A stretch of 64,000 nt of DNA. Source: Paenibacillus vietnamensis. Lineage in GTDB: Bacteria > Bacillota > Bacilli > Paenibacillales > Paenibacillaceae. Location of the stretch: assembly GCF_020169515.1 (NCBI RefSeq), contig NZ_JAHMHW010000003.1, positions 248,001-312,000 on the forward strand. The letters run 5' to 3'. The position numbers and the translations under genes were made by a program. The notes below the pieces were generated by a model, which was given only the letters and a program-made list of their open reading frames with translations, made no database searches and was not told the DNA's origin. Shown in pieces: positions 1-8,616 of this stretch. Every line of letters begins with the position of its first letter. Within the stretch, counting starts at the first letter, position 1.

Positions 1-480
1 GTTGCAAGCCCAGGTCAGCATCGCCATCGGATTCGCATAGTTCAGCAGCAGGACGTCCTTCGACGCCACCTCGCGGATATCCCGGCAAATATTCATCATT
101 TCCGCGATGCCGCGCTGCCCGTACATGATGCCACCGGCGCTCAGCGTATCTCCGACGCATTGGTCGATGCCGTATTTGAGCGGGATGTCCACGTCCGTGG
201 CGAACGCCTCAAGGCCTCCGACTCTTATCGTGCAAATCACGTATTTGGCGTCCTTCAAAGCCTCGCGCCGATCGGTCGTCGATTGGATCTTGATGGAAAG
301 GCCGTTCTCGTCGATATCCCTTTGGCAAAGAGCCGTAACCATTTCCAGATTATGAGCGTTAATGTCCGTAAAAGCGACCTCGATACCGCGGAATTCTGGC
401 ACCGCCAGCAAATCGCGGAGCAGCCCGCGCGTGAACCCGATCGAGCCCGCGCCGATAAACGTTATTTTAAAAGCAGACAT
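1..480 (-). CDS. melA: GH4 alpha-galactosidase, MelA-like (N-terminal 160 residues; cut by window edge)
   Basis: The reverse strand from an ATG at 480 is open to the left edge and encodes 160 residues. It starts MSAFKITFIGAGSIGFTRG, a GxGS dinucleotide-binding Rossmann motif. The GH4 signatures CVGDTLSAGGIM and NYANPMAM follow near residues 115 and 152. GH4 enzymes are NAD- and Mn-dependent glycosidases; this motif set fits alpha-galactosidase (melibiase) better than the 6-phospho-glucosidase branch, though alpha-glucuronidase relatives cannot be excluded without the C-terminal half. The start is fixed by GGAGG nine bases upstream (490-494). It is the last gene of the leftward sugar locus and probably degrades the imported oligosaccharide in the cytoplasm. 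Confidence 0.88.
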   Translation of the reverse strand, partial: MSAFKITFIGAGSIGFTRGLLRDLLAVPEFRGIEVAFTDINAHNLEMVTALCQRDIDENGLSIKIQSTTDRREALKDAKYVICTIRVGGLEAFATDVDIPLKYGIDQCVGDTLSAGGIMYGQRGIAEMMNICRDIREVASKDVLLLNYANPMAMLTWACN

Positions 481-534
481 GATAAATCGCCTCCGATTGT
501 TCGTTTTGGTGTAAAGTCGTGAGATCTCCTCTAC

Positions 535-543
535 ATTGTAGCA
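535..543 (-). promoter_or_regulatory. Candidate extended -10 promoter of melA
   Basis: On the minus strand TGCTACAAT (TGn plus TACAAT) lies 55 bases before the melA start, in the 124-bp gap after the AraC gene. No good -35 sits 17 bases upstream; a TTGATA is 21 bases away. It may let melA be transcribed separately from the genes before it. Confidence 0.4.
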
Positions 544-604
544 ACGAAAAATCGGAGGCGTTATCAAAATCGTGACATGATAAGCGACGAGGTGTAAGAA
601 ATCG

Positions 605-1525
605 TCACTTTAGTTCAAAGTAACCCTTCTCGGCGTTATCTCCTCTGGCGTTGTTTCCGGCCCGGTATTGGACCGGCGTAACTCCCGCGTTCTTCTTGAA
701 CCAGGCGTGAAAATATTCCCGGCTGCCTACGCCGATATATTCGCAGATGTCGGCCGCCGGAATGTCCGTTTGCCGAAGCAGCATCTTCGCTTTCTCCAAT
801 CGCAGCTCGGTTAAATATTCGGTGATGCTCTGTCCGAGCCGCGCCCTGAAAATCCGGTGCAAATAACCGTGATTGAGGTTGACCGCCGCAGCGATATCTT
901 TCACCTGAATATCCCGGTCATAGTTGTGGTGGATGAATTGCAGACACTTGTTCATGTACAAATCGTGCTGCTGGGGGCCGTTGTAGGCGGACTGCCGGTA
1001 AATGCGGGCAATTAGAACGAACAGCTGGTGAAACAGCAGGCCGACCATGACCCCCGGTTCCTTGCTCAGACTGTCCAGCTCGAGCACGAGCATTTTGAGC
1101 GTATGATACACCTCGCTGGAATCCTTAAGCACCAAATACGGGTCCGTTACGCACAGCAGGCTTTGCAAATCCCGGTCCTGCCCGGCCAGCTGCTTGACGG
1201 AGGCGGCGCCGTCCGGCTCCTTGCCCGCTTTGAACTCTACGTTCAGCATCCGGCACGGCGAATCGGGTTCGACGATCAATCGGTGCAGGACATTCCCGTT
1301 CAAGATGACGAATTCGCCTTTTTTCAGCTCGACCTGCGCGTGCGGAAGATCGTCCCTCTGGATTTCGATCCGGCATACGCCGCTTATAACGTACATAATT
1401 TCAACCGCGTCGTGGCGGTGAAAGGGCATATCGAAATTTTCCCATTGCTTGAAGTAGTAAGCGGTGGCAGCTGCGCAAGCATCCCGCTCCAGCCATTCCC
1501 GCTTGAACAATCCCGTTTGCGTCAT
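605..1525 (-). CDS. AraC-family regulator with N-terminal cupin domain
   Basis: 306 residues. Residues about 35-110 form an AraC-type sugar-binding cupin (a PFHRHDAVEIMYVISG stretch with paired His, then a KKGEFVILNGNVLH strand). Residues about 195-295 hold two helix-turn-helix units (VKDIAAAVNLNHGYLHRIF and AADICEYIGVGSREYFHAWF) ending in the family signature VTPVQYR. The ATG overlaps the stop of the TIGR02206-like gene by 4 bp (ATGA), so the two are translationally coupled. It sits between the transporter genes and melA and is the likely local activator or repressor responding to a sugar. The ligand is unknown. Confidence 0.9.
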   Translation of the reverse strand: MTQTGLFKREWLERDACAAATAYYFKQWENFDMPFHRHDAVEIMYVISGVCRIEIQRDDLPHAQVELKKGEFVILNGNVLHRLIVEPDSPCRMLNVEFKAGKEPDGAASVKQLAGQDRDLQSLLCVTDPYLVLKDSSEVYHTLKMLVLELDSLSKEPGVMVGLLFHQLFVLIARIYRQSAYNGPQQHDLYMNKCLQFIHHNYDRDIQVKDIAAAVNLNHGYLHRIFRARLGQSITEYLTELRLEKAKMLLRQTDIPAADICEYIGVGSREYFHAWFKKNAGVTPVQYRAGNNARGDNAEKGYFELK

Positions 1526-2253
1526 CGTCCGTCCGCTCCTTTCCGCCGTTTAAAGAAGAACGCGTACATCAGCACAAACAGAACAAACGCAAACAGCTCC
1601 TCGACAAGCAAATAATACGGATACGGACCGAAATAATCCAGGAAGGAAAAGGAGCCCGGCTTGCGCATCAGAAACATGTAATTGGCATCCAGCACGGAAT
1701 TGGCCCACCAGACAAAGGCTGCGACAAGGTTAATGCCCAGCATCGAATAGGACAGTGATTTCCAAGTCGGCCTGTAATCCTCGATCCAGGTCATATATAA
1801 CGAAGCAAGAATAATAGCCGCGTGCGCAACAAAAAATAGAAAAAAGCGGAAATGCGGGAACGCGTAATCCAGGCTGGGCGTCAGCAGCGCGATCGAAGCG
1901 CCGGCGATTCCCGCAAAGTAGAGAAACGGATAAAGCAGCCTGCTGCGGGTAGTCAGCATAATGATGGAGAGCAGCAGCGTAATCCCGCAAAGCTCCAAGG
2001 GCAGCGACAGCCCGGAGCGCCATATGCCTTCGGACACGTACCAAAGCTGAAGCAGCGCTTCCGAAGCAAGCAGCACGGCGACCAGCGACCAGCGTACGCC
2101 CCTGCGCAGGCTCTCCCGCCCGCGTATAGCTTTTCTCGACCGATAGAGCATGAAACATAAGAAAATGACAACGATAAGACCTATCCAATGAGAGGCCGAG
2201 AACATGATGAAGGAAGCCTCGTAATCGCTGTCAAAATAAGATCCGAAATGCAT
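1522..2253 (-). CDS. TIGR02206-family integral membrane protein (YwaF-like)
   Basis: 243 residues, mostly hydrophobic, with six or seven predicted membrane segments starting at about residues 17-35 (ASHWIGLIVVIFLCFMLY) and a basic C-terminal tail (FFKRRKGADGR). The HWIGL start and the WEDYRPTWKSL-like loop before a late segment fit the TIGR02206/YwaF family of unknown function. It lies between the sugar permeases and the AraC gene on the same strand. Whether it takes part in sugar uptake or sensing is not known; the family often occurs outside transporter loci. Confidence 0.75.
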   Translation of the reverse strand: MHFGSYFDSDYEASFIMFSASHWIGLIVVIFLCFMLYRSRKAIRGRESLRRGVRWSLVAVLLASEALLQLWYVSEGIWRSGLSLPLELCGITLLLSIIMLTTRSRLLYPFLYFAGIAGASIALLTPSLDYAFPHFRFFLFFVAHAAIILASLYMTWIEDYRPTWKSLSYSMLGINLVAAFVWWANSVLDANYMFLMRKPGSFSFLDYFGPYPYYLLVEELFAFVLFVLMYAFFFKRRKGADGR

Positions 2254-2365
2254 AGACGCCTCCTTGGGAGACCAGCGCCTCCTGACGGTATACGTCTATA
2301 TTCGCTCAAATCGGCCGAAAAGGAAAGACCCGTTTGTTCGCACGTATCCGTGCCTAACTCATGGC

Positions 2366-3259
2366 TTAACCTTTAACGGAGCCGATCATAACGCCTTTCT
2401 CGAAATATTTTTGCAGGAACGGGTACAGCACGAGAATCGGCAGCGTCGATACGATAATGACGCCGTATTTGATCTGATCGGCATACTTCTGCGCGTAGCC
2501 GCCCGACGCTCCGCCGGTGCCCGCGCCGCCTGCGAACACCTGGTTCGACAGCAAAATATCGCGCAAAATGATTTGCAGCGGCTTCAAATCGTTATCCCGG
2601 ATATAAATGAGCGCAGTGAAAAAGTCGTTCCAATGCCCGACCAGGTAATAAAGCCCGACAACGGAAATGAGCGCCTTGGACAAAGGAAGAGCCACCTTCA
2701 GGAAATAGACGAAATGGGAGCAGCCGTCCATCGCCGCCGCTTCATACAGCTCGGGCGGCAGGGAGGCTTCGAAAAACGTCCGCGCAATAATCAAATAAAA
2801 CACGTTCACGCTGAACGGAACGATAAACACCCAAAACGTATTCGTCAGATGCAGATCTTTCATGAGCAGGTAAGTCGGGATCAGGCCGCCGTTAAAAAAC
2901 ATCGTGAATACAAACGCGAACATGATAAAGCGCCTGGCTTTAAATTCCTTCCTCGACAGCACATATGCCGCAGGCAAGGTGAACAGCAGATTGATGAACG
3001 TGCCGGCAAACGTATAGAAGAGCGTATTCCGGTACCCCGTCCAAATCCGCTCGTCGCGGAAAATTTCGTTGTACCCGAAGAAGCTGGTCCCTTTCGGAAA
3101 TAACAATACCTTGCCGGTAGACACCATCGTGGAGTCGCTTATCGAAGCGATAACGATAAAGTAAAGCGGATAAGCGACCGCCAAAAAGATGAGAGCGCAT
3201 AACGCGAATAATACGGTCCGGAAAACGATTTCGCCGCCGCTGAGCCGATGACGAACCAT
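2366..3259 (-). CDS. Sugar ABC transporter permease, LplC/YtcP type
   Basis: 297 residues with about six membrane segments, the first at residues 15-38. The EAA loop that contacts the ATPase is visible as ELYEAAAMDGCSHFVYFLKV around residues 185-205. The C-terminal half has the typical YYLVGHWNDFFTALIYI region of the MalG-like subgroup (CUT1). It follows the first permease by 24 bp in the same operon. No ATPase gene is present, as is usual for Paenibacillus LplABC-type systems, which use a shared MsmX-type ATPase encoded elsewhere. Substrate is probably an oligosaccharide with alpha-galactosyl or uronic residues, inferred from melA. Confidence 0.92.
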   Translation of the reverse strand: MVRHRLSGGEIVFRTVLFALCALIFLAVAYPLYFIVIASISDSTMVSTGKVLLFPKGTSFFGYNEIFRDERIWTGYRNTLFYTFAGTFINLLFTLPAAYVLSRKEFKARRFIMFAFVFTMFFNGGLIPTYLLMKDLHLTNTFWVFIVPFSVNVFYLIIARTFFEASLPPELYEAAAMDGCSHFVYFLKVALPLSKALISVVGLYYLVGHWNDFFTALIYIRDNDLKPLQIILRDILLSNQVFAGGAGTGGASGGYAQKYADQIKYGVIIVSTLPILVLYPFLQKYFEKGVMIGSVKG

Positions 3260-3283
3260 GGCAACTCCTCCTTCATTAAGCCC

Positions 3284-4195
3284 CTAGAACAAGCTTGTAT
3301 TGGAAACCCGCTTGGAAATGGCGTTCATCGCGAACAGGAAAATAAAATTAATGACGGTATTGAACAAACCGATGGCCGAAGCCATGCTGAACTGGTTGGA
3401 CACGATGCCGATCTTGTACACATACGTCGCGATGACCTCGGACACCGGCAAATTCAGCGCGTTTTGCATCAGGAATATTTTCTCGAAGCCCGTGCTGAGA
3501 ATGTTCCCCATGCTGAGGATGAACAAAATGATGATCGTCGGAACGAGCGCCGGAAAATCGATATACCGGATCGTTTGCCATCTGTTCGCTCCGTCGATTT
3601 TGGCGGAATCATACAGCTGCGGGTCTACGGTCGACAGCGCTGCCAAATAGATGATGCTGTTCCAGCCGCAGTGCTGCCAGATGTCCGAAATGACATAAGT
3701 CGGGATAAACGTGGACGTTGAAGCAAGCAGGTTGATGTGCCCGAGTCCTATGGATTTCATCATATGGCCGACGATTCCCGTCTCCGGCGACAGCAGCACG
3801 TTCAGCATCCCTACGAGCACGATTACCGAAATGAAGTGAGGCAGGTATACCGTCGTCTGCATAAGCTGCTTCGCCTTTTTTCTGCGGATCTGGTTCAGGA
3901 TAAGCGCCAGAATAATCGGAGCCGGAAATCCGACAATGATCGTCGTTAAGCTGATGAAAAACGTATTTTTCATCAAATCGCTGAACAAGTAGCTGTCAAT
4001 GAATTGCTTGAAGTAATACAGGCCCTGCCATTCCCCGCCGGTAAGCCCTTTGCTGAAATTGTAGTCCCGGAACGCCAATTGCACCCCGTACATCGGGATA
4101 TAGCTGAAAATAAATATGACAGCGATGGCGGGCAGCACCATGATCCACAATTGATAGTCGCGTTTAAGCGTGCTGAGAACCGTTCCAGAGCGCAT
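3284..4195 (-). CDS. Sugar ABC transporter permease, LplB/YteP type
   Basis: 303 residues from the ATG at 4195, chosen because AAGGGGGG lies a few bases upstream; an upstream in-frame start would add 13 residues with no ribosome site. Six membrane segments are expected, the first at about residues 14-35 (LWIMVLPAIAVIFIFSYIP). The EAA loop reads LYDSAKIDGANRWQTIRYID near residues 190-210. It has the MalF-like CUT1 permease pattern (YLPHFISVIVLVGMLN). It pairs with the following permease to form the membrane channel served by the binding lipoprotein encoded upstream. Confidence 0.92.
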   Translation of the reverse strand: MRSGTVLSTLKRDYQLWIMVLPAIAVIFIFSYIPMYGVQLAFRDYNFSKGLTGGEWQGLYYFKQFIDSYLFSDLMKNTFFISLTTIIVGFPAPIILALILNQIRRKKAKQLMQTTVYLPHFISVIVLVGMLNVLLSPETGIVGHMMKSIGLGHINLLASTSTFIPTYVISDIWQHCGWNSIIYLAALSTVDPQLYDSAKIDGANRWQTIRYIDFPALVPTIIILFILSMGNILSTGFEKIFLMQNALNLPVSEVIATYVYKIGIVSNQFSMASAIGLFNTVINFIFLFAMNAISKRVSNTSLF

Positions 4196-4215
4196 AGAAA
4201 TCCCCCCTTGAGGAA

Positions 4216-4250
4216 GAAGCCGCTTCGCCTGCAAAGTGCGGAGCGGCTTC
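4216..4250 (-). terminator. Intra-operon hairpin between binding protein and permease genes
   Basis: A 9-bp perfect stem (GAAGCCGCT with AGCGGCTTC) is followed by TTCCTC on the minus strand, just after the binding-protein gene. The U-tract is poor, so it is probably a leaky terminator or a 3'-end stabiliser that keeps the binding protein more abundant than the permeases. Confidence 0.55.
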
Positions 4251-4297
4251 TTTCTTCATATAATTTTATTAAAATACAGGAGTTTAAGAGTCAGTTA

Positions 4298-5929
4298 TTA
4301 CTTGCTCTTGTATTCGTCGTAGTACTTCTGCATAATTTCCAGGTTCTTATCCAGGCCGGCCTTTTTGCTTTCATTTACGTAGGAGTCCCACTCGTTCTCG
4401 ATACCGCCTTTTGTAACCCACTTGGCAAAGCTTGCGTTAGCCAAATTCATAACGTTCGTATTGTTAAGGCTCATCGTGTTATTGTCGGCCGTCTCGTATT
4501 TGATGAACATAGCCGGGTAGACGTCGGTTGCCGGATCGACCTGCGCAAGCACATCCTTCAGCGGCTCCGAATGCGTCAGCACCTCCTGCATGTCTTTGCC
4601 GAGCGTCAATTGCGTCGAATCGGAAATATAGAATGCGCCGTTATCGGCCCATGTGGAGGTCCACTTCCAGGTGCCTGGGTCCATCTTCGCATCCTGCGGC
4701 GGCAGCACGGCATAGGTTCCGTCGCCGTTGTCCTTAATGTTCGGGCCGATCGAGCCGAACAATACTTGAATGCCTACCTTCGGATTGTACAGCTCGTTGA
4801 TAAATCTCATCGCCGCTTCTTTGTTTTTGGTATTTGCCGACATCACGATATGGTTGGTGCCGAAATTCAAAGAGTAGTAGTCATAGCTCCAGGACAATGG
4901 ACCCGTATAATCGGCTTTCGCTTTAAGCGGCGGCAGCGATTCGTACTGCGGCGCTACCTGCTCGCCGAAGCGGTCCGACGCAACCCAGCCCCAGGTGAAG
5001 CCGACCTTCGCCTTATCCCCTTCGCCGCGGGCAACCGATTGAAATTTTGTATAGTCGTGAGTAAATACCTCGGGGTTGATCAAGCCTGCCTTGTACAGCT
5101 TGTTCAGGAACATGACCATTTCTTTGTAGCGGTCGTCGGTAAGGAAGTTTTTTACCTTGCCGTCTTCGACGAAGTAGCCCTGTCCGCTTATTTCCGAAGC
5201 AAGCGTAACGCCCATGCCTCCGAGAAGCACGGCCGGATTGAAATACCCGCCGATGCCGCCCGGCCAGTCCATTGGAATTTCGTCGCTCGGATCCCCGTTG
5301 CCGTTTGCGTCTTTTTCCTTAAACGCCACCAGTACATCGTACAATTCGTCCCATGTCGTAGGCGTTTTGAGGCCGAGATTATCCAGCCATTGCTGGTTAA
5401 TGTATTGTCTGTTAACGGTATCCGGCCAGAACGCCTGATATTTCGGCAAGCCGTAAATATGGCCGTCCCTTTGCGTTGCGATCGCTTTCGTCTCCGGCTT
5501 TTCCTCGAACATTTTCTGTACGTTAGGCGCTTGCTCGACCAGCTCGGACAAGTCCTGGAACAATCCTTGGAATTGGGCGAAATCGGCATCCGTAATGACG
5601 TTAGGCCCGACGAACAAATCCGGGACGTCGCCGCTTGCCAGCATCGTGCCTTTTTTCTGTCCCCAGTCGGCCGTAATTTCCTGCCATTCGATATCGACGC
5701 CCGCGGCGTCTTCCACCTGCTGCAGCCATTCCATTTCACCAAGCGGCTTCGTGAGCGCATGCTTCGTAATGACCGCCGTCAGCTTCACTTTTTCGCCGCT
5801 GCCTCCGCCGTTGCCGGAAGCTCCATCGGTGCTTTCGTTTACGTTCTCGCCGCTTGAGCCTGAACAGCCTGCCAAAACGGTGGACACTACCATCATGGTC
5901 GACAGAAACAAATGAACTCTCTTCTTCAT
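4298..5929 (-). CDS. Extracellular sugar-binding lipoprotein, LplA/YtcQ type
   Basis: 543 residues. The N-terminus is a lipoprotein signal (MKKRVHLFLS, hydrophobic core, lipobox VLAGC), with the Cys at about residue 22 followed by a Gly/Ser/Asn-rich linker. The mature part has the family 1 solute-binding fold features (KVKLTAVITKHAL at the start; WDELYDVLVAFKEKDANGNG, a calcium-like Asp/Asn loop common in this group). The length fits LplA-type proteins (about 500-550). It is first in the operon after a CcpA-controlled promoter and captures the sugar outside the membrane for the two permeases. Ligand not determinable from sequence. Confidence 0.92.
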   Translation of the reverse strand: MKKRVHLFLSTMMVVSTVLAGCSGSSGENVNESTDGASGNGGGSGEKVKLTAVITKHALTKPLGEMEWLQQVEDAAGVDIEWQEITADWGQKKGTMLASGDVPDLFVGPNVITDADFAQFQGLFQDLSELVEQAPNVQKMFEEKPETKAIATQRDGHIYGLPKYQAFWPDTVNRQYINQQWLDNLGLKTPTTWDELYDVLVAFKEKDANGNGDPSDEIPMDWPGGIGGYFNPAVLLGGMGVTLASEISGQGYFVEDGKVKNFLTDDRYKEMVMFLNKLYKAGLINPEVFTHDYTKFQSVARGEGDKAKVGFTWGWVASDRFGEQVAPQYESLPPLKAKADYTGPLSWSYDYYSLNFGTNHIVMSANTKNKEAAMRFINELYNPKVGIQVLFGSIGPNIKDNGDGTYAVLPPQDAKMDPGTWKWTSTWADNGAFYISDSTQLTLGKDMQEVLTHSEPLKDVLAQVDPATDVYPAMFIKYETADNNTMSLNNTNVMNLANASFAKWVTKGGIENEWDSYVNESKKAGLDKNLEIMQKYYDEYKSK

Positions 5930-6079
5930 TGCGCTACCCCCATTATTCTTTGGTAAGCAAAATCGATTTGGCCTGATGACGTTGTCCGGATGTTTTTTGT
6001 CCGATTTCGCTTTGCCCCCTCACTCTACCCCCTCATCCGGAGCTGCGTAAACGGGCATTTTTTGAGCGGTCGCCAATTT

Positions 6080-6117
6080 TTGAAAGCGCTTATACGGAAT
6101 TTATGAAAGCGATTGCA
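6080..6117. promoter_or_regulatory. Two tandem cre (CcpA) -like sites
   Basis: TTGAAAGCGCTTATA (6080-6094) and ATGAAAGCGATTGCA (6103-6117) each match the catabolite element WTGNAARCGNWWWCA at all but one position. They are 23 bp apart, about two helical turns, and overlap the -10 and -35 of the transporter promoter respectively. This predicts repression by CcpA when preferred sugars are present. Confidence 0.75.
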
Positions 6118-6118
6118 A
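6089..6118 (-). promoter_or_regulatory. Sigma-A promoter of the sugar transporter operon
   Basis: Minus strand TTGCAA (6118-6113), 18-bp spacer, TATAAG (6094-6089). Transcription would start near 6080, giving a 5' leader of about 150 bases before the lipoprotein gene. Both hexamers are inside the cre-like sites. Confidence 0.7.
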
Positions 6119-6180
6119 ATTGAGTGTTTTCGCGGCTTCGAAAAACTGTATATGTTCAAAAAATGCCTCTAGTGTGCGTC

Positions 6181-6215
6181 AAAAAACCGCTGCCGCCTGA
6201 CGGCTGCGGCAGCGG
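6181..6215 (-). terminator. Terminator of the membrane AraC regulator gene
   Basis: Minus strand CCGCTGCCGC, 9-base loop, GCGGCAGCGG, then TTTTTT. This separates the regulator transcript from the transporter operon that follows it. Confidence 0.85.
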
Positions 6216-6240
6216 CCGAGCTTGGATTGAATTATGCCGT

Positions 6241-8556
6241 TTACGCTTGCCGATGCGTATCCCTGTACTGTCCGGGTGTCGTGCCGACTATTTTCTTAAA
6301 GGATCGGATAAAGCTGGACGTGTTCGAATAGCCGACCTGCTGCGCGACCGAATCGAGAGTATCGCCGGTTCCCCGCAACAGCTGAATCGATTTTTGAATG
6401 CGCAGCCTGTCGATGTACTCCTTGAAATTTTGCCCCATCGTTTTTTTGAAATGATAGCTGAAGCCGGACAGCGACATGCCGAAGTGATCGGCCATCGTCT
6501 GCAGGGAAAAATCGTGGTCCATGCCTTTTTGATCGATAACCGCCAAAATATCCTCCTGCGACGCCGATCCTGAAGACGGCAGCGTAAGACGGATAATGTC
6601 GCACAGCTTACCGCAGCTTTCCCGCATGATCCCGGCCATCTGCTCGATCGTATAACGCTTCTGGAAGGCCGCATCCGTCAGCATGATCAGGCTGCCGTCA
6701 TCGTGGCGGAACCGCTGAAGACCGTTGATCACGACGCTTATCGTGTTCAGATAGACCGTTCTCACCATATGGTGCGGCATCCCGTCGCTGCCGAAATAGT
6801 CGATGATCCGGTCCATGACCGATTCGACTACGCTGACGTCGTTTTTCAAAATAGCCATTTCCAGCGATTGCAGCAGCTCGGCGAAATAGGAAACGGTGCC
6901 TGCTTGCGAAACCTCGATTTCATCGAACGCCAGTATCGTATATTGCTTCCGTATACGAAGATGCTCGGCCGTACGCACGGCTTGCAAATAAGACAGATGA
7001 ACGCCCTCCGGGCGGACAGAGCTCTCCGGCGCGCCGATGCCGACCAGGGAGTGAATGCCGTTCCGGGCGGCCAGCTCCCGCTGAAACTCCTCCAGATAAG
7101 CTTTTATCGGGAAATCCGCAGCATGGCTGCAAATAAAGATCGTTTCCTGCTTATAAATGCTTTTGAAAAAATAACCGTCAATCCCCTCCGGCAGCCTCTC
7201 CTCCGCCATCCGGCAATACTCCGTCACGCCGCCGGCATCCGCGCCGTCCCGCTCAAAGGCGATAACGGCCGCCGTCACAAGCGGTCCGCCGATGGTCACT
7301 CCGTATTCGGCGGCTTCCCGCTGAAACGTTTCCCAATCCTCGAAATGGCCGCTTGCGAGCTCGAACAGCAGATTATCCCTCATAATCGGCAGCGTGCGCC
7401 TGACGCTTTCGTCCAGCTTGCTGTTGGCGGTGGACAGCCGGTCGAGCGCGTGCTGGATCGTATCGATTTCATTCATCCGTTTCGGCTCCTGCGGCTCGAA
7501 CACATCCAGCGCAAGGCCGACCAGCCGCTTGATCGGATGATAATTTTTGCGGATGGAAACGTAAATGACGATGCCCTCCGCCAGCAGGATCAGCAGCACC
7601 AGCACCACGGTATTCCTTTGGATCGTGCGGATGCTTTCCAGCGAGTCGGACACGGGCAGCAGACTGACGTACTGCCATCCGTTTTTATCCGATACGTTGT
7701 AGGATACGATGACGTCCTGCCCGCCGATCTCGTGGATGCCCGAACCCTGACCGCTCTTGCCCAAACGGGACACCAGCGCCTGAACTTCACCCGAATCCCC
7801 GTAGGAATCGGCATCCGAAGCAACAAGCCGGTTTCCGTTCTCGTCGAAGATGAAGAAATCCCCGCTGTACGACTCGGATACGGACTTCATCATGCGGATG
7901 ACCGTTTCCTCCTTGACCAGAATCAGAACCGCCCCGGGCGAGTTTTCCCCGCCGAGCGGAAGCGGAAGCAGGAAAGTGAGCATCCTCAGCCGGTTATTGC
8001 CGGGAACGATAACGTCCTCGGCCGGTCTGACGGCAGGCAGATCAAGACGGTCCAGCTGATCAAACATCTCCTCGTGCGGCCAGTTCTCATAATAATAGCC
8101 GACCCCGCGCCGGGCGAAATCGTCTACATTGTAAACGCTTCCGGTTTTGGCGAAAAGATAGCCGATACTTTTGACATACAGCAGCGTATTGTCGATAAAT
8201 GCGTCGGTTGCGTTGTATTTTCTCATTTCGTTTGCAATGACGATCCGCTGGTAGTCGTTTTCCGCCGCCGAATACATCTTGATATCCCGGTTCTGCAGCA
8301 GCTCCGACGGCAAATCGTAAACGTAGCTCGTAAAAATGTCCATGGACGTCATGAACTGCTCCGTTACGTGCGCATTCCATTCCATCTCCTTATCCTTCGC
8401 AATTTTGGCGGAGTAGGGATAATAATAGACGAGAATAATGATGGTAGGCAGCAGGAGCACCAAAATATAGGAAATCAGAAATTTTGCGAGCAAACTGGAC
8501 TTTTTCAATGAAGGCCGACTCTCCTTCTGGGTAAGATCGAAATTCATAATGGTCAA
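6241..8556 (-). CDS. Membrane-anchored AraC-type regulator with extracellular sensor (YtdP/YesS-like)
   Basis: About 771 residues. A short cytoplasmic start is followed by membrane segment 1 (about 24-46, LISYILVLLLPTIIILVYYY), a roughly 250-residue extracellular region of Cache type, and membrane segment 2 (about 308-332). A long cytoplasmic linker leads to the C-terminal AraC domain (DFSLQTMADHFGMSLSGFSYHF, then TLDSVAQQVGYSNTSSFIRSF, then GTTPGQYR). This architecture is common beside LplABC transporters in Paenibacillus, where it senses sugars outside the cell and activates the adjacent operon. The start is uncertain: TTG at 8556, or ATG at 8547 three codons later; GGAGAG lies 14 or more bases upstream of either. 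Confidence 0.9.
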   Translation of the reverse strand: MTIMNFDLTQKESRPSLKKSSLLAKFLISYILVLLLPTIIILVYYYPYSAKIAKDKEMEWNAHVTEQFMTSMDIFTSYVYDLPSELLQNRDIKMYSAAENDYQRIVIANEMRKYNATDAFIDNTLLYVKSIGYLFAKTGSVYNVDDFARRGVGYYYENWPHEEMFDQLDRLDLPAVRPAEDVIVPGNNRLRMLTFLLPLPLGGENSPGAVLILVKEETVIRMMKSVSESYSGDFFIFDENGNRLVASDADSYGDSGEVQALVSRLGKSGQGSGIHEIGGQDVIVSYNVSDKNGWQYVSLLPVSDSLESIRTIQRNTVVLVLLILLAEGIVIYVSIRKNYHPIKRLVGLALDVFEPQEPKRMNEIDTIQHALDRLSTANSKLDESVRRTLPIMRDNLLFELASGHFEDWETFQREAAEYGVTIGGPLVTAAVIAFERDGADAGGVTEYCRMAEERLPEGIDGYFFKSIYKQETIFICSHAADFPIKAYLEEFQRELAARNGIHSLVGIGAPESSVRPEGVHLSYLQAVRTAEHLRIRKQYTILAFDEIEVSQAGTVSYFAELLQSLEMAILKNDVSVVESVMDRIIDYFGSDGMPHHMVRTVYLNTISVVINGLQRFRHDDGSLIMLTDAAFQKRYTIEQMAGIMRESCGKLCDIIRLTLPSSGSASQEDILAVIDQKGMDHDFSLQTMADHFGMSLSGFSYHFKKTMGQNFKEYIDRLRIQKSIQLLRGTGDTLDSVAQQVGYSNTSSFIRSFKKIVGTTPGQYRDTHRQA

Positions 8557-8574
8557 AATATACCACAGCTCTCC

Positions 8575-8607
8575 AAAAAAAGCTTGCCCCTTTGTAGAGA
8601 AGCAAGC
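8575..8607 (-). terminator. Terminator of the MarR gene
   Basis: Minus strand GCTTGC, 14-base loop, GCAAGC and seven T's, directly after the MarR stop codon. Confidence 0.75.
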
Positions 8608-8616
8608 GATTTTGGA

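Noticed and set aside
4004-5857. 617-codon open frame on the plus strand opposite the sugar-binding lipoprotein
   Set aside because: It is the antisense shadow of a confident gene in GC-rich codons; no ribosome site, no recognised domain.
6703-8511. 602-codon open frame on the plus strand opposite the membrane AraC regulator
   Set aside because: Antisense shadow; the minus-strand gene has complete AraC motifs.
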